Source of the DNA: G965233625 sp965233625
Lineage (GTDB): Bacteria > Planctomycetota > Planctomycetia > Pirellulales > Pirellulaceae
Length of the DNA: 64,000 nucleotides
Assembly: GCA_965233625.1 (NCBI GenBank)
Contig: OZ247499.1
Span: 5,456,001 to 5,520,000, forward strand
Direction of reading: 5' to 3'
The position numbers and the translations under genes are program-made. Position 1 is the stretch's first letter, and every line of letters starts with the position of its first letter. Under the pieces are notes generated by a model, which was not told the DNA's origin, did not search any database, and was given only the letters and a program-made list of their open reading frames with translations. Of this stretch, positions 56,272 to 64,000 are shown one piece after another.

Positions 56272-56763
56272 ATGCTTACCGCAGCGGTTCTTTGTGTCGC
56301 GGCTTTAGCCTCCGGCGCCGCCCATCCGTCCATTGTCACGCTTTCATCCGATGGTCAGGGAAATCTGAATGTGCCCATGCTCGAAATTGTCTGGGCGCCG
56401 GTTCAACAGACGTACACCGTAACCGTCCCCAAAGCGGAACGGCAGGAACGTATCGGACCCGACGGCAAAAGCATAACCGTCACGGTGACCAGAAACGTAC
56501 AAGAGGCCCGCACGCGCACCGTCAACGCGCCCCAGCTACGCATGAGCCTGCAACGATTTTCGCCACAATTCATCCGGACAACGCTTGGGGGACGGACGCT
56601 TAGCAACGAAGAGTTGCTACGGGCGGTTGAGAAGCCGGTTGCCGTGTACCTGCTTCGTCCCGGTGACACAATTTCAGAGGAGTTCCGGCCGCTGTTGCCG
56701 CCGGACCGGTTGTTGCTGAAAGTTCTGCCGCCGCCCCCGCAGCAGGCGCCGGAAGCCCCGTAA
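56272..56763 (+). CDS. Exported protein, paralogue of the next gene
   Basis: A 163-residue protein with a signal sequence (MLTAAVLCVAALASGAAHPS). The core QTYTVTVPKAERQERIGPDG then KSITVTVTRNVQEARTRTV is strikingly like QTYTVNEARQEQRIVVVNGQ, KAITVTVQTPVNKVRRV in the next gene. Both go on to a (L)SxEEL/LSAEQL-(x)-R-AVYL segment and end in a Pro-rich tail. The ATG at 56272 is selected for the signal peptide, with GGAG 11 bases upstream. The two proteins probably arose by tandem duplication. No known family; likely periplasmic or surface-exposed. Confidence 0.75.
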   Translation: MLTAAVLCVAALASGAAHPSIVTLSSDGQGNLNVPMLEIVWAPVQQTYTVTVPKAERQERIGPDGKSITVTVTRNVQEARTRTVNAPQLRMSLQRFSPQFIRTTLGGRTLSNEELLRAVEKPVAVYLLRPGDTISEEFRPLLPPDRLLLKVLPPPPQQAPEAP

Positions 56764-56801
56764 CTGTCTGATGCTTTGCTCTTTCTTACTGCTTCTGAGA
56801 G

Positions 56802-57338
56802 ATGAAAATGTTTATGTGCGTACTTGTTCTGATGACGGTTCTGACGGCCGGCCCCGGTGAAAAAATCACGCTGCACCCGGATCTGGGACTGGCCACTTAT
56901 TCCCAGGGCGCCGTGCATGTGCGTGTTGACTATTACACGACCGGCGAGGTCGATCAGACCTACACCGTCAACGAAGCCAGGCAGGAGCAACGCATTGTGG
57001 TGGTCAACGGTCAGCAGAAAGCCATCACGGTAACGGTGCAGACGCCCGTGAACAAAGTCCGCAGAGTTACGCAAAAGGTCACAAAGCAGGCTACGAAAAT
57101 CTTTCCCGCCGGACGCGTTTCCGGCTACACCACAGATGGTGTCCGCCTGAGTGCAGAGCAGCTTGCCAAGGAGCTGGCCAGACCGCGGGCGGTGTATCTG
57201 ACCTACGGGGATGTCAAGCTTCCGCCTAACGAAACGGCCGTTCTGGCAGTGGGCGAAGTGCTGCTGAAACTTGACGTGCCCCACACTTACTTCTTCGACA
57301 AGCCTGAGCCGCCGCCCGGCCCTCCCGCGCCGCGGTAA
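56802..57338 (+). CDS. Exported protein, paralogue of the preceding gene
   Basis: A 178-residue protein with a short signal (MKMFMCVLVLMTVLTAGPGE), a beta-rich core related to its neighbour (see preceding gene), the segment GVRLSAEQLAKELARPRAVY and the Pro-rich end PEPPPGPPAPR. The start may be the ATG at 56802, 56808 or 56814; GAGAG is only well spaced for the second. It is 38 bases after the paralogue and 69 before the SHD1 protein gene. The function is unknown. Confidence 0.73.
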   Translation: MKMFMCVLVLMTVLTAGPGEKITLHPDLGLATYSQGAVHVRVDYYTTGEVDQTYTVNEARQEQRIVVVNGQQKAITVTVQTPVNKVRRVTQKVTKQATKIFPAGRVSGYTTDGVRLSAEQLAKELARPRAVYLTYGDVKLPPNETAVLAVGEVLLKLDVPHTYFFDKPEPPPGPPAPR

Positions 57339-57407
57339 CCCGGTTAGCAGACGTCTCATCTTGCGGATCGTTTACAGCTTAGATCTTTTTCACTTGAGGA
57401 GTTTATC

Positions 57408-58217
57408 TTGAAGATCCCATGTTTCTCTGCCGTATTCGCGTTGCTTCTGGCTGCCTTGTTTCTAAACGCAGATAACCGCGTGCTGTCGCAAGAGCTTACC
57501 GACGCATATGTGCAGTCGTTTGCAGCCACTAACTTACCTGAGTATACGAAGTCCCTTAGCGGGCGACGTCAGGCAGGCGACCAGGAGGGACTGGCTGAAC
57601 TGATGGAGGAGATTCGAGACGTCATCCACGACTACCAGTACACAAGAGATGAATCTGGCGACGCGATCGCCGCACTTTATCTCAAGGTCGCCGATATGGA
57701 AGAGGCGTTGTACAAACTCTCTATCGACTTTGAAAACGCGACGACCGTGGTTGCGAAAGAAAGCGTCCGGCGGAAGATGGCGCCAATTATCAACCAGGTC
57801 ATTCCCGCCCAGATGAAGCTCGATAAGGCGGAACTGGCTGCTCTGAAACAACAAGCGAGTTCGCTGCAAGCCGACATTGCTAGAAGAGAAAACCTCAGCC
57901 TCACCAGCGCGATGCGGGAGGAAATGAACTTCTGGCTAGAAACGGAAGAAGCGCCGCCCGCCGCCGATCCAACGGTTCAACCGGCAGGCGGAACGTTCCG
58001 CGAGTGGACAAGCACCGCCGCCACCCGCATCGAAGCCGCCTTTGTTGAACTGCAGAATACCGTCGTGGTGCTTAAGAAACGCGACGGCAGCATGCTCCGC
58101 GTACCATTCGATAAACTCAGCCCACCTGATCAACGATGGGTGAGGTCACAAAACACCTCCGACCCATTCAGTCCGCCGGCTGACCCGTTCAAACCGGCAG
58201 ATCCGTTTGGCTCTTAA
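57408..58217 (+). CDS. Exported helical protein with SHD1 domain
   Basis: A 269-residue protein. The start is the TTG at 57408, supported by GAGGAG seven bases upstream. Signal peptide (KIPCFSAVFALLLAALFLNA), then a helical region (about 30-185) with coiled-coil features (LAELMEEIRDVIHDYQYTRD, LDKAELAALKQQASSLQADI). It ends in an SLA1 homology domain 1 (FREWTSTAATRIEAAFVELQ, then VVVLKKRDGSMLRVPFDKLS). It is the third of three exported proteins in a row, probably an operon. A binding or scaffold role is plausible; no enzyme motif is seen. Confidence 0.78.
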   Translation: MKIPCFSAVFALLLAALFLNADNRVLSQELTDAYVQSFAATNLPEYTKSLSGRRQAGDQEGLAELMEEIRDVIHDYQYTRDESGDAIAALYLKVADMEEALYKLSIDFENATTVVAKESVRRKMAPIINQVIPAQMKLDKAELAALKQQASSLQADIARRENLSLTSAMREEMNFWLETEEAPPAADPTVQPAGGTFREWTSTAATRIEAAFVELQNTVVVLKKRDGSMLRVPFDKLSPPDQRWVRSQNTSDPFSPPADPFKPADPFGS

Positions 58218-58238
58218 AAACAACGCACACCCTGGACA

Positions 58239-59663
58239 TCACTCCTGCGGTTCGGTCATTTTCCAGGGGTCCAGGGCGTCGTTCAGGGTGTCCTCGGGCA
58301 GGATGCCTTGTTCGCGGCAGAGGTCGCGGATGGTCTGCCCGCTTTTGAACGCTTCTTTGGCCAGTTGCGAAGCCTTTTCGTAACCGATGTGCGGGTTCAG
58401 GCTGGTGACCATCGAGAGGCTCTGTTCGACGGCGGCCTTGCAATGCTCGATATTGGCCTCCATCTCCTTGGCGCAGAATTCGTCGAAGGCACGGCAGGAA
58501 GCGGCCAGCAGGCGGACGCTTTCCAGCGCTGCGTGCGCCATCACGGGCATCATGATATTCAGCTGGAACTGCCCGCCAGCAGCGCCGCTGAGGGTGATCG
58601 TCTGGTCGTTGCCCATCACCCGCGCGGCCACCTGCATGCTGCTTTCGCACATGACGGGATTGACCTTACCGGGCATGATCGAGCTGCCAGGCTGCCGCGA
58701 TGGAAGGGCGAGTTCGTAGAAACCGCATCGTGGGCCGGAACCTAGCCAGCGGATATTGTTCGACAAGTTGAACAGCGTCGTCGCAATCGTCCGCAGATTG
58801 CCATGCGAAGACACCAGCCCGTCGCGCTGCGCATTGGCTTCAAAGTGATCGACCGCTTCGATAAAGCCAACGCCCGTTTCCTGCGCGATGACTTCGCTGA
58901 CCCGGCGGCCGAATTCCGGGTGCGTGTTGATGCCGGAACCCACTGCGGTGCCGCCCACGGGCAGTTCCGCAACGTCCTGCATCGCCTGCTTGGCGCGGCT
59001 GATGGATAATGCCAGTTGCCGCGCCATACCGCCGATTTCCTGCCCCAGCCGCAGCGGTGTGGCGTCCATCAGATGCGTGCGGCCGATCTTGATAATTTTG
59101 TCCCAGTCCGCAGCTTTCTGTTTGAACGTGGCGTGAAGCTGCTCCAGAGCGGGGATCAGATCGTTTTTGATTTCGACCCCGACGGCCACATGGATGGCGG
59201 TGGGGAAGGTGTCGTTGGTGCTCTGCCCCATGTTTACATGGTCATTGGGGTGAATCGGCTTGGCCGTGGCAAAGCGGTCTCCGCCGTCGATTTCGATCGC
59301 GCGGTTGGCGATAACCTCGTTGATGTTCATGTTGCTGGAAGTGCCCGATCCGGTCTGAAACACGTCCACCGGAAACTCACCATCCAGCTTGCCCTCACGC
59401 ACTTCTTTACAGGCGGCCAGCAGCGATTCCACCTGTTTATCGCTTAGCGGGTTCTTGCCGGTGCCGGTCAGTTTGCCGAGGTCGCGGTTGGCGACGGCGC
59501 AGGCGTATTTCACCAGCCCCATGGCGTGCAGCATGGCCGGCGGCAGTTCCCAGCCAGAGACGGGAAAATTCTCGACCGCCCGCTGCGTCTGGGCGCCGTA
59601 GTAAGCCTGGGCTGGCACTTGCACTTCACCCATCGAATCGCGTTCAACACGCATCTCGCTCAT
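58239..59663 (-). CDS. fumC: class II fumarate hydratase
   Basis: A 474-residue fumarase that converts fumarate to malate in the TCA cycle, iron-independent and tetrameric. Signature GSSIMPGKVNPVMCES is present, with PIHPNDHVNMGQSTNDTFPT and DVFQTGSGTSSNMNINEVIA, which carry substrate-binding residues. Length and all blocks match FumC; the aspartase relative is less likely given RDLGKLTGTGKNPLSDKQV-type spacing. AGAGGA lies nine bases upstream of the ATG. Single gene, no operon partner visible. Confidence 0.95.
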   Translation of the reverse strand: MSEMRVERDSMGEVQVPAQAYYGAQTQRAVENFPVSGWELPPAMLHAMGLVKYACAVANRDLGKLTGTGKNPLSDKQVESLLAACKEVREGKLDGEFPVDVFQTGSGTSSNMNINEVIANRAIEIDGGDRFATAKPIHPNDHVNMGQSTNDTFPTAIHVAVGVEIKNDLIPALEQLHATFKQKAADWDKIIKIGRTHLMDATPLRLGQEIGGMARQLALSISRAKQAMQDVAELPVGGTAVGSGINTHPEFGRRVSEVIAQETGVGFIEAVDHFEANAQRDGLVSSHGNLRTIATTLFNLSNNIRWLGSGPRCGFYELALPSRQPGSSIMPGKVNPVMCESSMQVAARVMGNDQTITLSGAAGGQFQLNIMMPVMAHAALESVRLLAASCRAFDEFCAKEMEANIEHCKAAVEQSLSMVTSLNPHIGYEKASQLAKEAFKSGQTIRDLCREQGILPEDTLNDALDPWKMTEPQE

Positions 59664-59765
59664 GCTTCTATTCCTCTTGCTGGTAGCTTGCGAACCTTCA
59701 AATAATTCCTGCCGGCTGAACGATATGATACCGGCTGGCCCGTACAGGAACAGACGTCGCCTGAC

Positions 59766-60050
59766 CTATCCGAAGATCATCTTATAGACGCCAAAACCCG
59801 CCACCCCGATGCCCGCGATCAGCCGGACCAGGCCAGTGAACGTCGCGATGCCGCCCGTATGTTCCGTGCCCCACTTATCGCGCGACGTACCCGTTTTCAG
59901 GTTTACAAAGCCCGACAAAGCAAGCACCGCACCAAGCACGAGGGCGCCAATGCCCAGCACCAGCGGGTTTTCGTTCAGCCATTTGTTCATGGGGCTATCG
60001 GCGCCGCGCTGCGCCAGAATTTCGAACATCGCCAGTTTTGCCTTAAACAT
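59766..60050 (-). CDS. Small two-helix membrane protein
   Basis: A 94-residue protein with two membrane helices (VLGIGALVLGAVLALSGFVN and LVRLIAGIGVAGFGVYKMIF) separated by a charged loop (LKTGTSRDKWGTEHTGG). No family is recognised. CAGGG lies six bases before the ATG. It is 102 bases downstream of fumC on the same strand order, with an intervening gap. The function is unknown. Confidence 0.65.
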   Translation of the reverse strand: MFKAKLAMFEILAQRGADSPMNKWLNENPLVLGIGALVLGAVLALSGFVNLKTGTSRDKWGTEHTGGIATFTGLVRLIAGIGVAGFGVYKMIFG

Positions 60051-60258
60051 TTTTGCCCTGCATGCATATTAGAAAGGATGAATGTCAACGCGTGATTATT
60101 CACTCTCCGGGTTCCCCGTGCTACGCATGGTGGTTTTTTCAGCCATCCGTCGGCAGCCCAAACAGCATGCACGGGAATAAATCCGCGTTACACAGGCTCT
60201 TCGAAATAGTCGCCGTCACCAATGGTGTGTAACCGTTCCCCCTCACGCGAGACCGGCC

Positions 60259-61056
60259 ATGCGTTACCTGATTCTTCCCGTACTCCTGCTGGCAATCGGT
60301 TGCGGTCATCAATCGAGTCCGATGGCAGAGAAGGTCTCCATGATGGGTCGCCCGGCGGCGGACGAAGCCGCGGGTAAATTCGAGGGCAGGGGCGAATTCG
60401 CAGCAGGCGGCAAGGTGGCGGAAGCGGACAAACCAGCCGACCGGCGGAAGATGGTTTACAAAGCCACACTGCATCTAGTGGTGGAAGACTTCGCCCGCAC
60501 CCGCACAGCCGTTACCGAACAGGTGAGCAAAGCCGGCGGCCACATTGAGAATCATAGCGTCGACCGTTCGTACGGTGACCGTGTGCAAGGCGACTGGATC
60601 CTACGCGTACCGGTTGCCAGGTTCGAACCAACGCTCAAGGCGCTGCGGGACCTCGGCGTGCCCGAGTTTGAACAGATCGACGCCACGGACAGAACCGCCC
60701 AGCACGTTGATCTGACCGCCCGGCTGAAATCGCAGCAGGCGCTTGAAGCCCGCCTCATCAAGCTGCTGGATGACCGCACGGACGATCTCAAAACCATCAT
60801 CGAAGTCGAGACCAAACTCGCTTCGGTCCGGCAGACCATCGAACAGATCCAGGGCATGCTGCGCACGCTCAACGATCAGATCGCCCTGACAACCATCACG
60901 CTCAAAGCACGCGAACAGCAGAACTACACACCCCCGCAGGCGCCCACCTTCGCCACGCAGATCAGCGCCACCTTCGGCAACTCCATCGCCGCCCTGACCA
61001 CCATCGGCAAAGCCATCGTCCTCTGCATCGTCGCCCTAACATCCGTGCAGCGGTGA
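60259..61056 (+). CDS. DUF4349 lipoprotein
   Basis: A 265-residue protein with a lipobox signal (MRYLILPVLLLAIGCGHQSS). The body matches DUF4349: RRKMVYKATLHLVVEDFART, GGHIENHSVDRSYGDRVQGD, LRVPVARFEPTLKALRDLGV, then the coiled-coil SQQALEARLIKLLDDRTDDL, IIEVETKLASVRQTIEQIQG. Usually the family ends with a membrane helix; here a C-terminal hydrophobic segment (IGKAIVLCIVALTS) is present but short and closed by VQR. It is probably a dually anchored envelope protein. The function of the family is unknown. Confidence 0.85.
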   Translation: MRYLILPVLLLAIGCGHQSSPMAEKVSMMGRPAADEAAGKFEGRGEFAAGGKVAEADKPADRRKMVYKATLHLVVEDFARTRTAVTEQVSKAGGHIENHSVDRSYGDRVQGDWILRVPVARFEPTLKALRDLGVPEFEQIDATDRTAQHVDLTARLKSQQALEARLIKLLDDRTDDLKTIIEVETKLASVRQTIEQIQGMLRTLNDQIALTTITLKAREQQNYTPPQAPTFATQISATFGNSIAALTTIGKAIVLCIVALTSVQR

Positions 61057-61265
61057 CGTTTGTAAGATGGAGCAAATGGCTCCAAGTGACATACTGTCGC
61101 ACATTACTGCAACGACTAGCCCGTTACTGCGTGTCGGTTATGATGGATGGTAGGGCGTGTGTGAGACGCCGGTTTTGGCTCACTACCGCGTTATTGATTT
61201 GCGATTCCATCTAAATCCACCGCGGTTTCAACGGCAGGCAGAGCCTGCCCTACGGGTTTTGTTTG
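61057..61265. other. Intergenic region with a family 1 repeat
   Basis: A 209-base gap before the ABC permease gene. A TGGAGC-AAATG-GCTCCA hairpin near 61070 has no T-run. ACGGCAGGCAGAGCCTGCCC followed by TACGG at 61231-61255 is a family 1 palindrome. Confidence 0.4.
61231..61255. repeat. Dispersed palindromic repeat, family 1 (short copy)
   Basis: GGCAGGCAGAGCCTGCCCTA then CGG, an imperfect family 1 palindrome just upstream of the ABC permease gene. Confidence 0.5.
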
Positions 61266-62150
61266 ATGAATGCTTCGACGGCTACCACTACTGACAACGC
61301 CATAACGACTGCTGCGCCCGTAGTACGGCCGCGGCCTTTGCTGGCGGCGGCGATGTTGTGCTGGCGGGAGATTATCCGCTTTGTGCGGCAGCGGAACCGG
61401 GTGATGGGGGCTATCGGGCAGCCGTTGATTTTCTGGGTGATGTTCAGTGCGGGGTTTGGCGGTTCTTTCAGTCTGTCGGAAGCGGGTAAGGGCAGCGGGC
61501 TGTCGTTTGGGGAGTTTTACTTTCCCGGCACCATCATGCTGATCCTGCTGTTTACGGCCATCTTCGCCACCATTTCGATCATTGAAGACCGAAAAGAGGG
61601 CTTCTTGCAGTCCGTGCTTGTGTCGCCGGCGCCGCGGTGGTCGATGGTGCTGGGGAAGGTGATGGGCGGATCGTTGATCGCGCTGCTGCAAGGGCTGATC
61701 TTCCTGCCACTGGCGCTGACGCTGGATAATGTCAGTTTGAACGCGGGCAATGTGGCGGCGCTGGTGGGGCTGATGCTGGTCACGGCGGTGGCGTTGACCT
61801 CGCTGGGCTTTGTGCTGGCCTGGCGGATGGAATCCACGCAGGGCTTTCACGCCGTGATGAGCCTGCTGCTGATGCCCATGTGGCTGCTATCAGGCGCCTT
61901 CTTCAACCTGCCCGATCCGGCTGGTGGCCCCGTGCACTTTCTGATGCACTGGGCGATGAAGCTGAATCCGCTAACGTATTGTGTGGCGGCGGCGCGGCAG
62001 CTGATGTTCGACACGGAAACACTCGCGGGGCTTTCGCTTTACAAACCTTCACTGCTGCTGTGCTGGACCATTGCCGGCGCCTTTGCAGCCGTCACGTTCG
62101 TGGCTGCCTGGTGGATTGCCGGGCAACGGACTCAAGGAGACATGCTATGA
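61266..62150 (+). CDS. ABC-2 type transporter permease
   Basis: A 294-residue inner-membrane permease of the ABC-2 type, with about six helices (e.g. VMGAIGQPLIFWVMFSAGFG, IMLILLFTAIFATISIIED, LIALLQGLIFLPLALTLDN, LVGLMLVTAVALTSLGFVLA). Motif FPGTIMLIL and the late MHWAMKLNPLTYCVAAARQL are typical of this group. No ATP-binding subunit gene lies beside it; the partner must be elsewhere (upstream neighbour is a DUF4349 gene). ATG at 61266 is preceded by a TTG that could extend it by one codon. It overlaps the SCO gene by ATGA. Substrate unknown; the SCO/DUF420 context suggests respiratory-complex assembly. Confidence 0.88.
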   Translation: MNASTATTTDNAITTAAPVVRPRPLLAAAMLCWREIIRFVRQRNRVMGAIGQPLIFWVMFSAGFGGSFSLSEAGKGSGLSFGEFYFPGTIMLILLFTAIFATISIIEDRKEGFLQSVLVSPAPRWSMVLGKVMGGSLIALLQGLIFLPLALTLDNVSLNAGNVAALVGLMLVTAVALTSLGFVLAWRMESTQGFHAVMSLLLMPMWLLSGAFFNLPDPAGGPVHFLMHWAMKLNPLTYCVAAARQLMFDTETLAGLSLYKPSLLLCWTIAGAFAAVTFVAAWWIAGQRTQGDML

Positions 62151-62944
62151 ATAAAGCCGTTGCAATCGCGCTTGCCGTGGTGCTGCTGGCCGGAGGCGTG
62201 CTGGCTATCGGCACAGCCGCCATGATGATGAACCGCAAGCAGAAACCCGAAGGACCTGCCACAAAGTACATCACCAAAACCGTTACCTACGACCTGCCGC
62301 CCGAAGCCAACAGCCCGGAGCAGCTGAAACGCTACACCCTGATGGAGCGCAGCGGCGAACCGTTCAAATCGGAACAGCTCGAGGGCAGCGTCCACGTGGT
62401 CAGTTTCTTCTTCGCCCGTTGCCCTGCCGAGTGCTGGAAGCTGAATCAGCAGGTGTCTGAACTGGCGCGGCGTTACGGCCCCAAGGGCGTGAAGTTCGTC
62501 AGCATCACGGTGGACCCGCAGAACGATTCACCCGACCGGCTGGCCGAATACGCAGACCGCTTGAACGCCGATGCAGACCAATGGAAATTTCTGACCGGCG
62601 ATCTGGACTACATCAGCCGCATCGGCCGCGAAATCTACATGCTGCCCGTCGCCCGGAAGTCGCACACCAAACGGCTGCTGGTCTTTGATAAATGGGGCCA
62701 GCAACGCGGCGCCTACCGCTTTGACGAAGGCGATCAGATCGCCGAGATGCGGCTGCAACTGGTGAAGCTACTGGCCGAAACCAAAGCGCCTGAAGTGGAA
62801 ACGCCGCTCGAAAAAGAAGTCCGCGAAGCCATCGAACGTGAAGACGCTGAAGAAGACGCCCCCATCCCGCTGATCCCCGCCAAAGTCACACCCGCACCGG
62901 ACAACGACACCCCTGAAGAAGCAACCGCCGCCGATGCCGGATAG
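62147..62944 (+). CDS. SCO1/SenC family copper chaperone
   Basis: A 265-residue membrane-anchored thioredoxin-fold protein. N-terminal helix (AVAIALAVVLLAGGVLAIGT), then the SCO domain with FFFARCPAECWKLNQQVSEL, carrying the CPxxC copper-binding pair, VKFVSITVDPQNDSPDRLAE, and HTKRLLVFDKWG, in which the histidine is the third ligand. A long acidic/Pro-rich C-terminus follows. SCO proteins deliver copper to the CuA site of cytochrome oxidase. It is coupled to the permease (ATGA at 62147-62150) and followed by DUF420. Confidence 0.92.
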   Translation: MNKAVAIALAVVLLAGGVLAIGTAAMMMNRKQKPEGPATKYITKTVTYDLPPEANSPEQLKRYTLMERSGEPFKSEQLEGSVHVVSFFFARCPAECWKLNQQVSELARRYGPKGVKFVSITVDPQNDSPDRLAEYADRLNADADQWKFLTGDLDYISRIGREIYMLPVARKSHTKRLLVFDKWGQQRGAYRFDEGDQIAEMRLQLVKLLAETKAPEVETPLEKEVREAIEREDAEEDAPIPLIPAKVTPAPDNDTPEEATAADAG

Positions 62945-62986
62945 TCGCCGCCTGCCTTAACCACATACACGCCGGAACCGTTTGTT

Positions 62987-63421
62987 TTGGATAAGATCGT
63001 TCCCTATCTGCCGCACTTCAATGCGTCGCTGAATACGCTGGCGACGGTGCTGCTTGTGGCAGGCTATGTGCTGATCAAAATGCGGCGCGAAACGGCGCAT
63101 AAATGGGCGATGCTGTCCTGCTTCGGCGTTTCGACGGTGTTCTTAATCAGCTATCTGATTTATCACTCGCAGACGCTGAGCAAGAAGTTTCCTTTAGATA
63201 CGCCGACTGCCGTGCGGTACTTCTACTACGGCATGCTGCTGACGCATGTGGTGCTGGCTGCAACGGTTCCGTTCCTGGCCATTGCCACCATCTACTTCGC
63301 CCTGCGGGACCAGCGGCGACGGCATCTGGCGGTGGCGAAGTTCACGTTCCCGATCTGGCTGTACGTTTCCATCACGGGCGTGGGCGTGTACTTGATGCTC
63401 TACCAATTTTACGCCCGGTAA
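62987..63421 (+). CDS. DUF420 membrane protein
   Basis: A 144-residue inner-membrane protein with four helices (e.g. LNTLATVLLVAGYVLIKMRR, AMLSCFGVSTVFLISYLIYH, VVLAATVPFLAIATIYFALR, FPIWLYVSITGVGVYLMLY). The pattern LPHFNASLN...ETAHKWAM and H-x(n)-H positions is DUF420, a family found with haem-copper oxidase genes (CtaM-like) and implicated in cytochrome oxidase assembly. The start appears to be a TTG at 62987. It is in an operon with the SCO protein and permease. Family confident; mechanism unestablished. Confidence 0.88.
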   Translation: MDKIVPYLPHFNASLNTLATVLLVAGYVLIKMRRETAHKWAMLSCFGVSTVFLISYLIYHSQTLSKKFPLDTPTAVRYFYYGMLLTHVVLAATVPFLAIATIYFALRDQRRRHLAVAKFTFPIWLYVSITGVGVYLMLYQFYAR

Positions 63422-63448
63422 CGCCAACGCCCGTTTTCCGTCTTTGCG

Positions 63449-64000
63449 CTACTGCACGCAGAAAAGCGTTTCGACGCCGCGTAGCAGCAGGCGGTTGCCG
63501 GCGGGTACGGGTGAGGCGATGATCGATTCGCCCATGTCGTTCTGGCTGAGCAGCTTGAAGCCATCTTCGATACCGGCCACAAACACCGTGCCGTCCTCAC
63601 GCGCAGCGTACAGCTTGCCGCCGGCAATCAGTGGCGAGGCGTAGAATTTATGGCGGCTTTTGGGCAGCTTCTCCGACCAGACGGTCTTGCCTGTTTCCGG
63701 GTCAAGACACGTTACTAAGCCCTGATCGCCCACCAGATAAACCTTGCCGTTATAGGCGACGGGCGAAGGTACGAAGGTGCCAATGTCGTCGCGCTTCCAG
63801 ATGCGGCTCTTCCGCGTTACGTCGCCTTCGCCTTGCAGCCGGATGCCGTGCAGACGCGGGATGCCGCGATCGTTCCGCCCGAACGGCACGACGGCGACAC
63901 CGCCACTGATAACCGGCGTGGCAATCGACGGCCACAGGCGATTCTTCTCCGGGTTGAAGTCGCCGCAGGTCCAGATCACCTTGCCGTCTTCCACGCGATG
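63449..64000 (-). CDS. PQQ-like beta-propeller protein, N-terminus off the window
   Basis: The C-terminal 183 residues of a third beta-propeller of the BamB/PQQ-like type: GDVTRKSRIWKRDDIGTFVP, VAYNGKVYLVGDQGLVTCLD, ETGKTVWSEKLPKSRHKFYA, and the closing GNRLLLRGVETLFCV. The frame is open to base 64000, so the start lies to the right. The terminal blade is highly similar to those in the genes at 1917-3476 and 10204-11736. Convergent with DUF420, 27 bases apart. Role unknown. Confidence 0.88.
   Translation of the reverse strand, partial: HRVEDGKVIWTCGDFNPEKNRLWPSIATPVISGGVAVVPFGRNDRGIPRLHGIRLQGEGDVTRKSRIWKRDDIGTFVPSPVAYNGKVYLVGDQGLVTCLDPETGKTVWSEKLPKSRHKFYASPLIAGGKLYAAREDGTVFVAGIEDGFKLLSQNDMGESIIASPVPAGNRLLLRGVETLFCVQ

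Noticed and set aside
61066..61083. Hairpin TGGAGC-AAATG-GCTCCA after the DUF4349 gene
   Set aside because: Stem is only six pairs and there is no T-run, so a terminator call is not supported.

Overview
The window reads as a chromosomal segment of a planctomycete (Planctomycetota) at roughly 60% GC. The evidence is the set of lineage-typical families: two DUF1559 pseudopilin-type proteins, a DUF1501 plus DUF1549/DUF1553 pair, three PQQ-type beta-propeller proteins, SLA1-homology (SHD1) domains, a TIGR02996 domain, a secreted sulfatase, a giant tricorn-like S41 protease and an ECF sigma/anti-sigma pair. Coding density is high, both strands are used in short runs, and GTG/TTG starts and ATGA/GTGA stop-start overlaps are common. 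No rRNA, CRISPR array, phage, integrase or transposase gene was seen.

Layout. 0-3.5 kb: a partial DUF1559 protein, then a lipoprotein beta-propeller coupled to an alpha/beta hydrolase. 3.7-8.8 kb: acetyl-CoA synthetase behind a near-consensus promoter, translationally coupled to a large SF2 helicase. 8.9-11.7 kb: a membrane-anchored protein coupled to a membrane-bound dual-specificity phosphatase, then a second beta-propeller. 11.9-17.8 kb (minus): tex with very large low-complexity insertions coupled to fabI, then an HU-family protein and a YkgJ-type cysteine-cluster protein. 18.1-21.6 kb: galT-like and GH57 4-alpha-glucanotransferase genes. 21.6-23.8 kb: a DUF1559 gene broken by an in-frame TGA, then an AbiEii-like nucleotidyltransferase carrying a TIGR02996 tail. 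24.4-29.6 kb: the tricorn-like protease and an M32 carboxypeptidase.

29.6-31.2 kb is a lower-GC patch of small soluble proteins (CbrC family, an unknown, and SMI1/KNR4) that looks like an orphan immunity-type cluster. 31.4-38.4 kb (minus) carries a Lys/Ala-rich exported protein, DUF1501, DUF1549/DUF1553, an exported coiled-coil protein, an anti-sigma-like protein and an ECF sigma factor. 38.8-42.2 kb: a Cu(I) P-type ATPase and a class IV aminotransferase homologue in which the PLP lysine appears to be histidine. 42.2-47.5 kb: a lipoprotein, a WD40/SHD1 protein and a BarA-like hybrid kinase. 47.9-53.4 kb: an exported protein, a MazG-like pyrophosphohydrolase, cmk, an RRM protein, an exported barrel-like protein, and divergent efp and epmB. 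53.4-55.9 kb: a membrane protein, a sulfatase and tRNA-Lys(TTT) with promoter and terminator. 56.3-58.2 kb: three exported proteins, two of them paralogous. 58.2-64 kb: fumC, a small membrane protein, a DUF4349 lipoprotein, an ABC-2 permease/SCO/DUF420 run that resembles cytochrome-oxidase accessory genes, and the C-terminal part of a third beta-propeller.

Two dispersed palindromic repeat families sit in the gaps: one built on GGCAGGCGCCTGCC, the other on CCCTCTCCCC...GGGGAGAGGG with GGGTGAGGGG. Several copies extend beyond the palindrome. Functional statements rest on motif recognition by eye; no database search was run.
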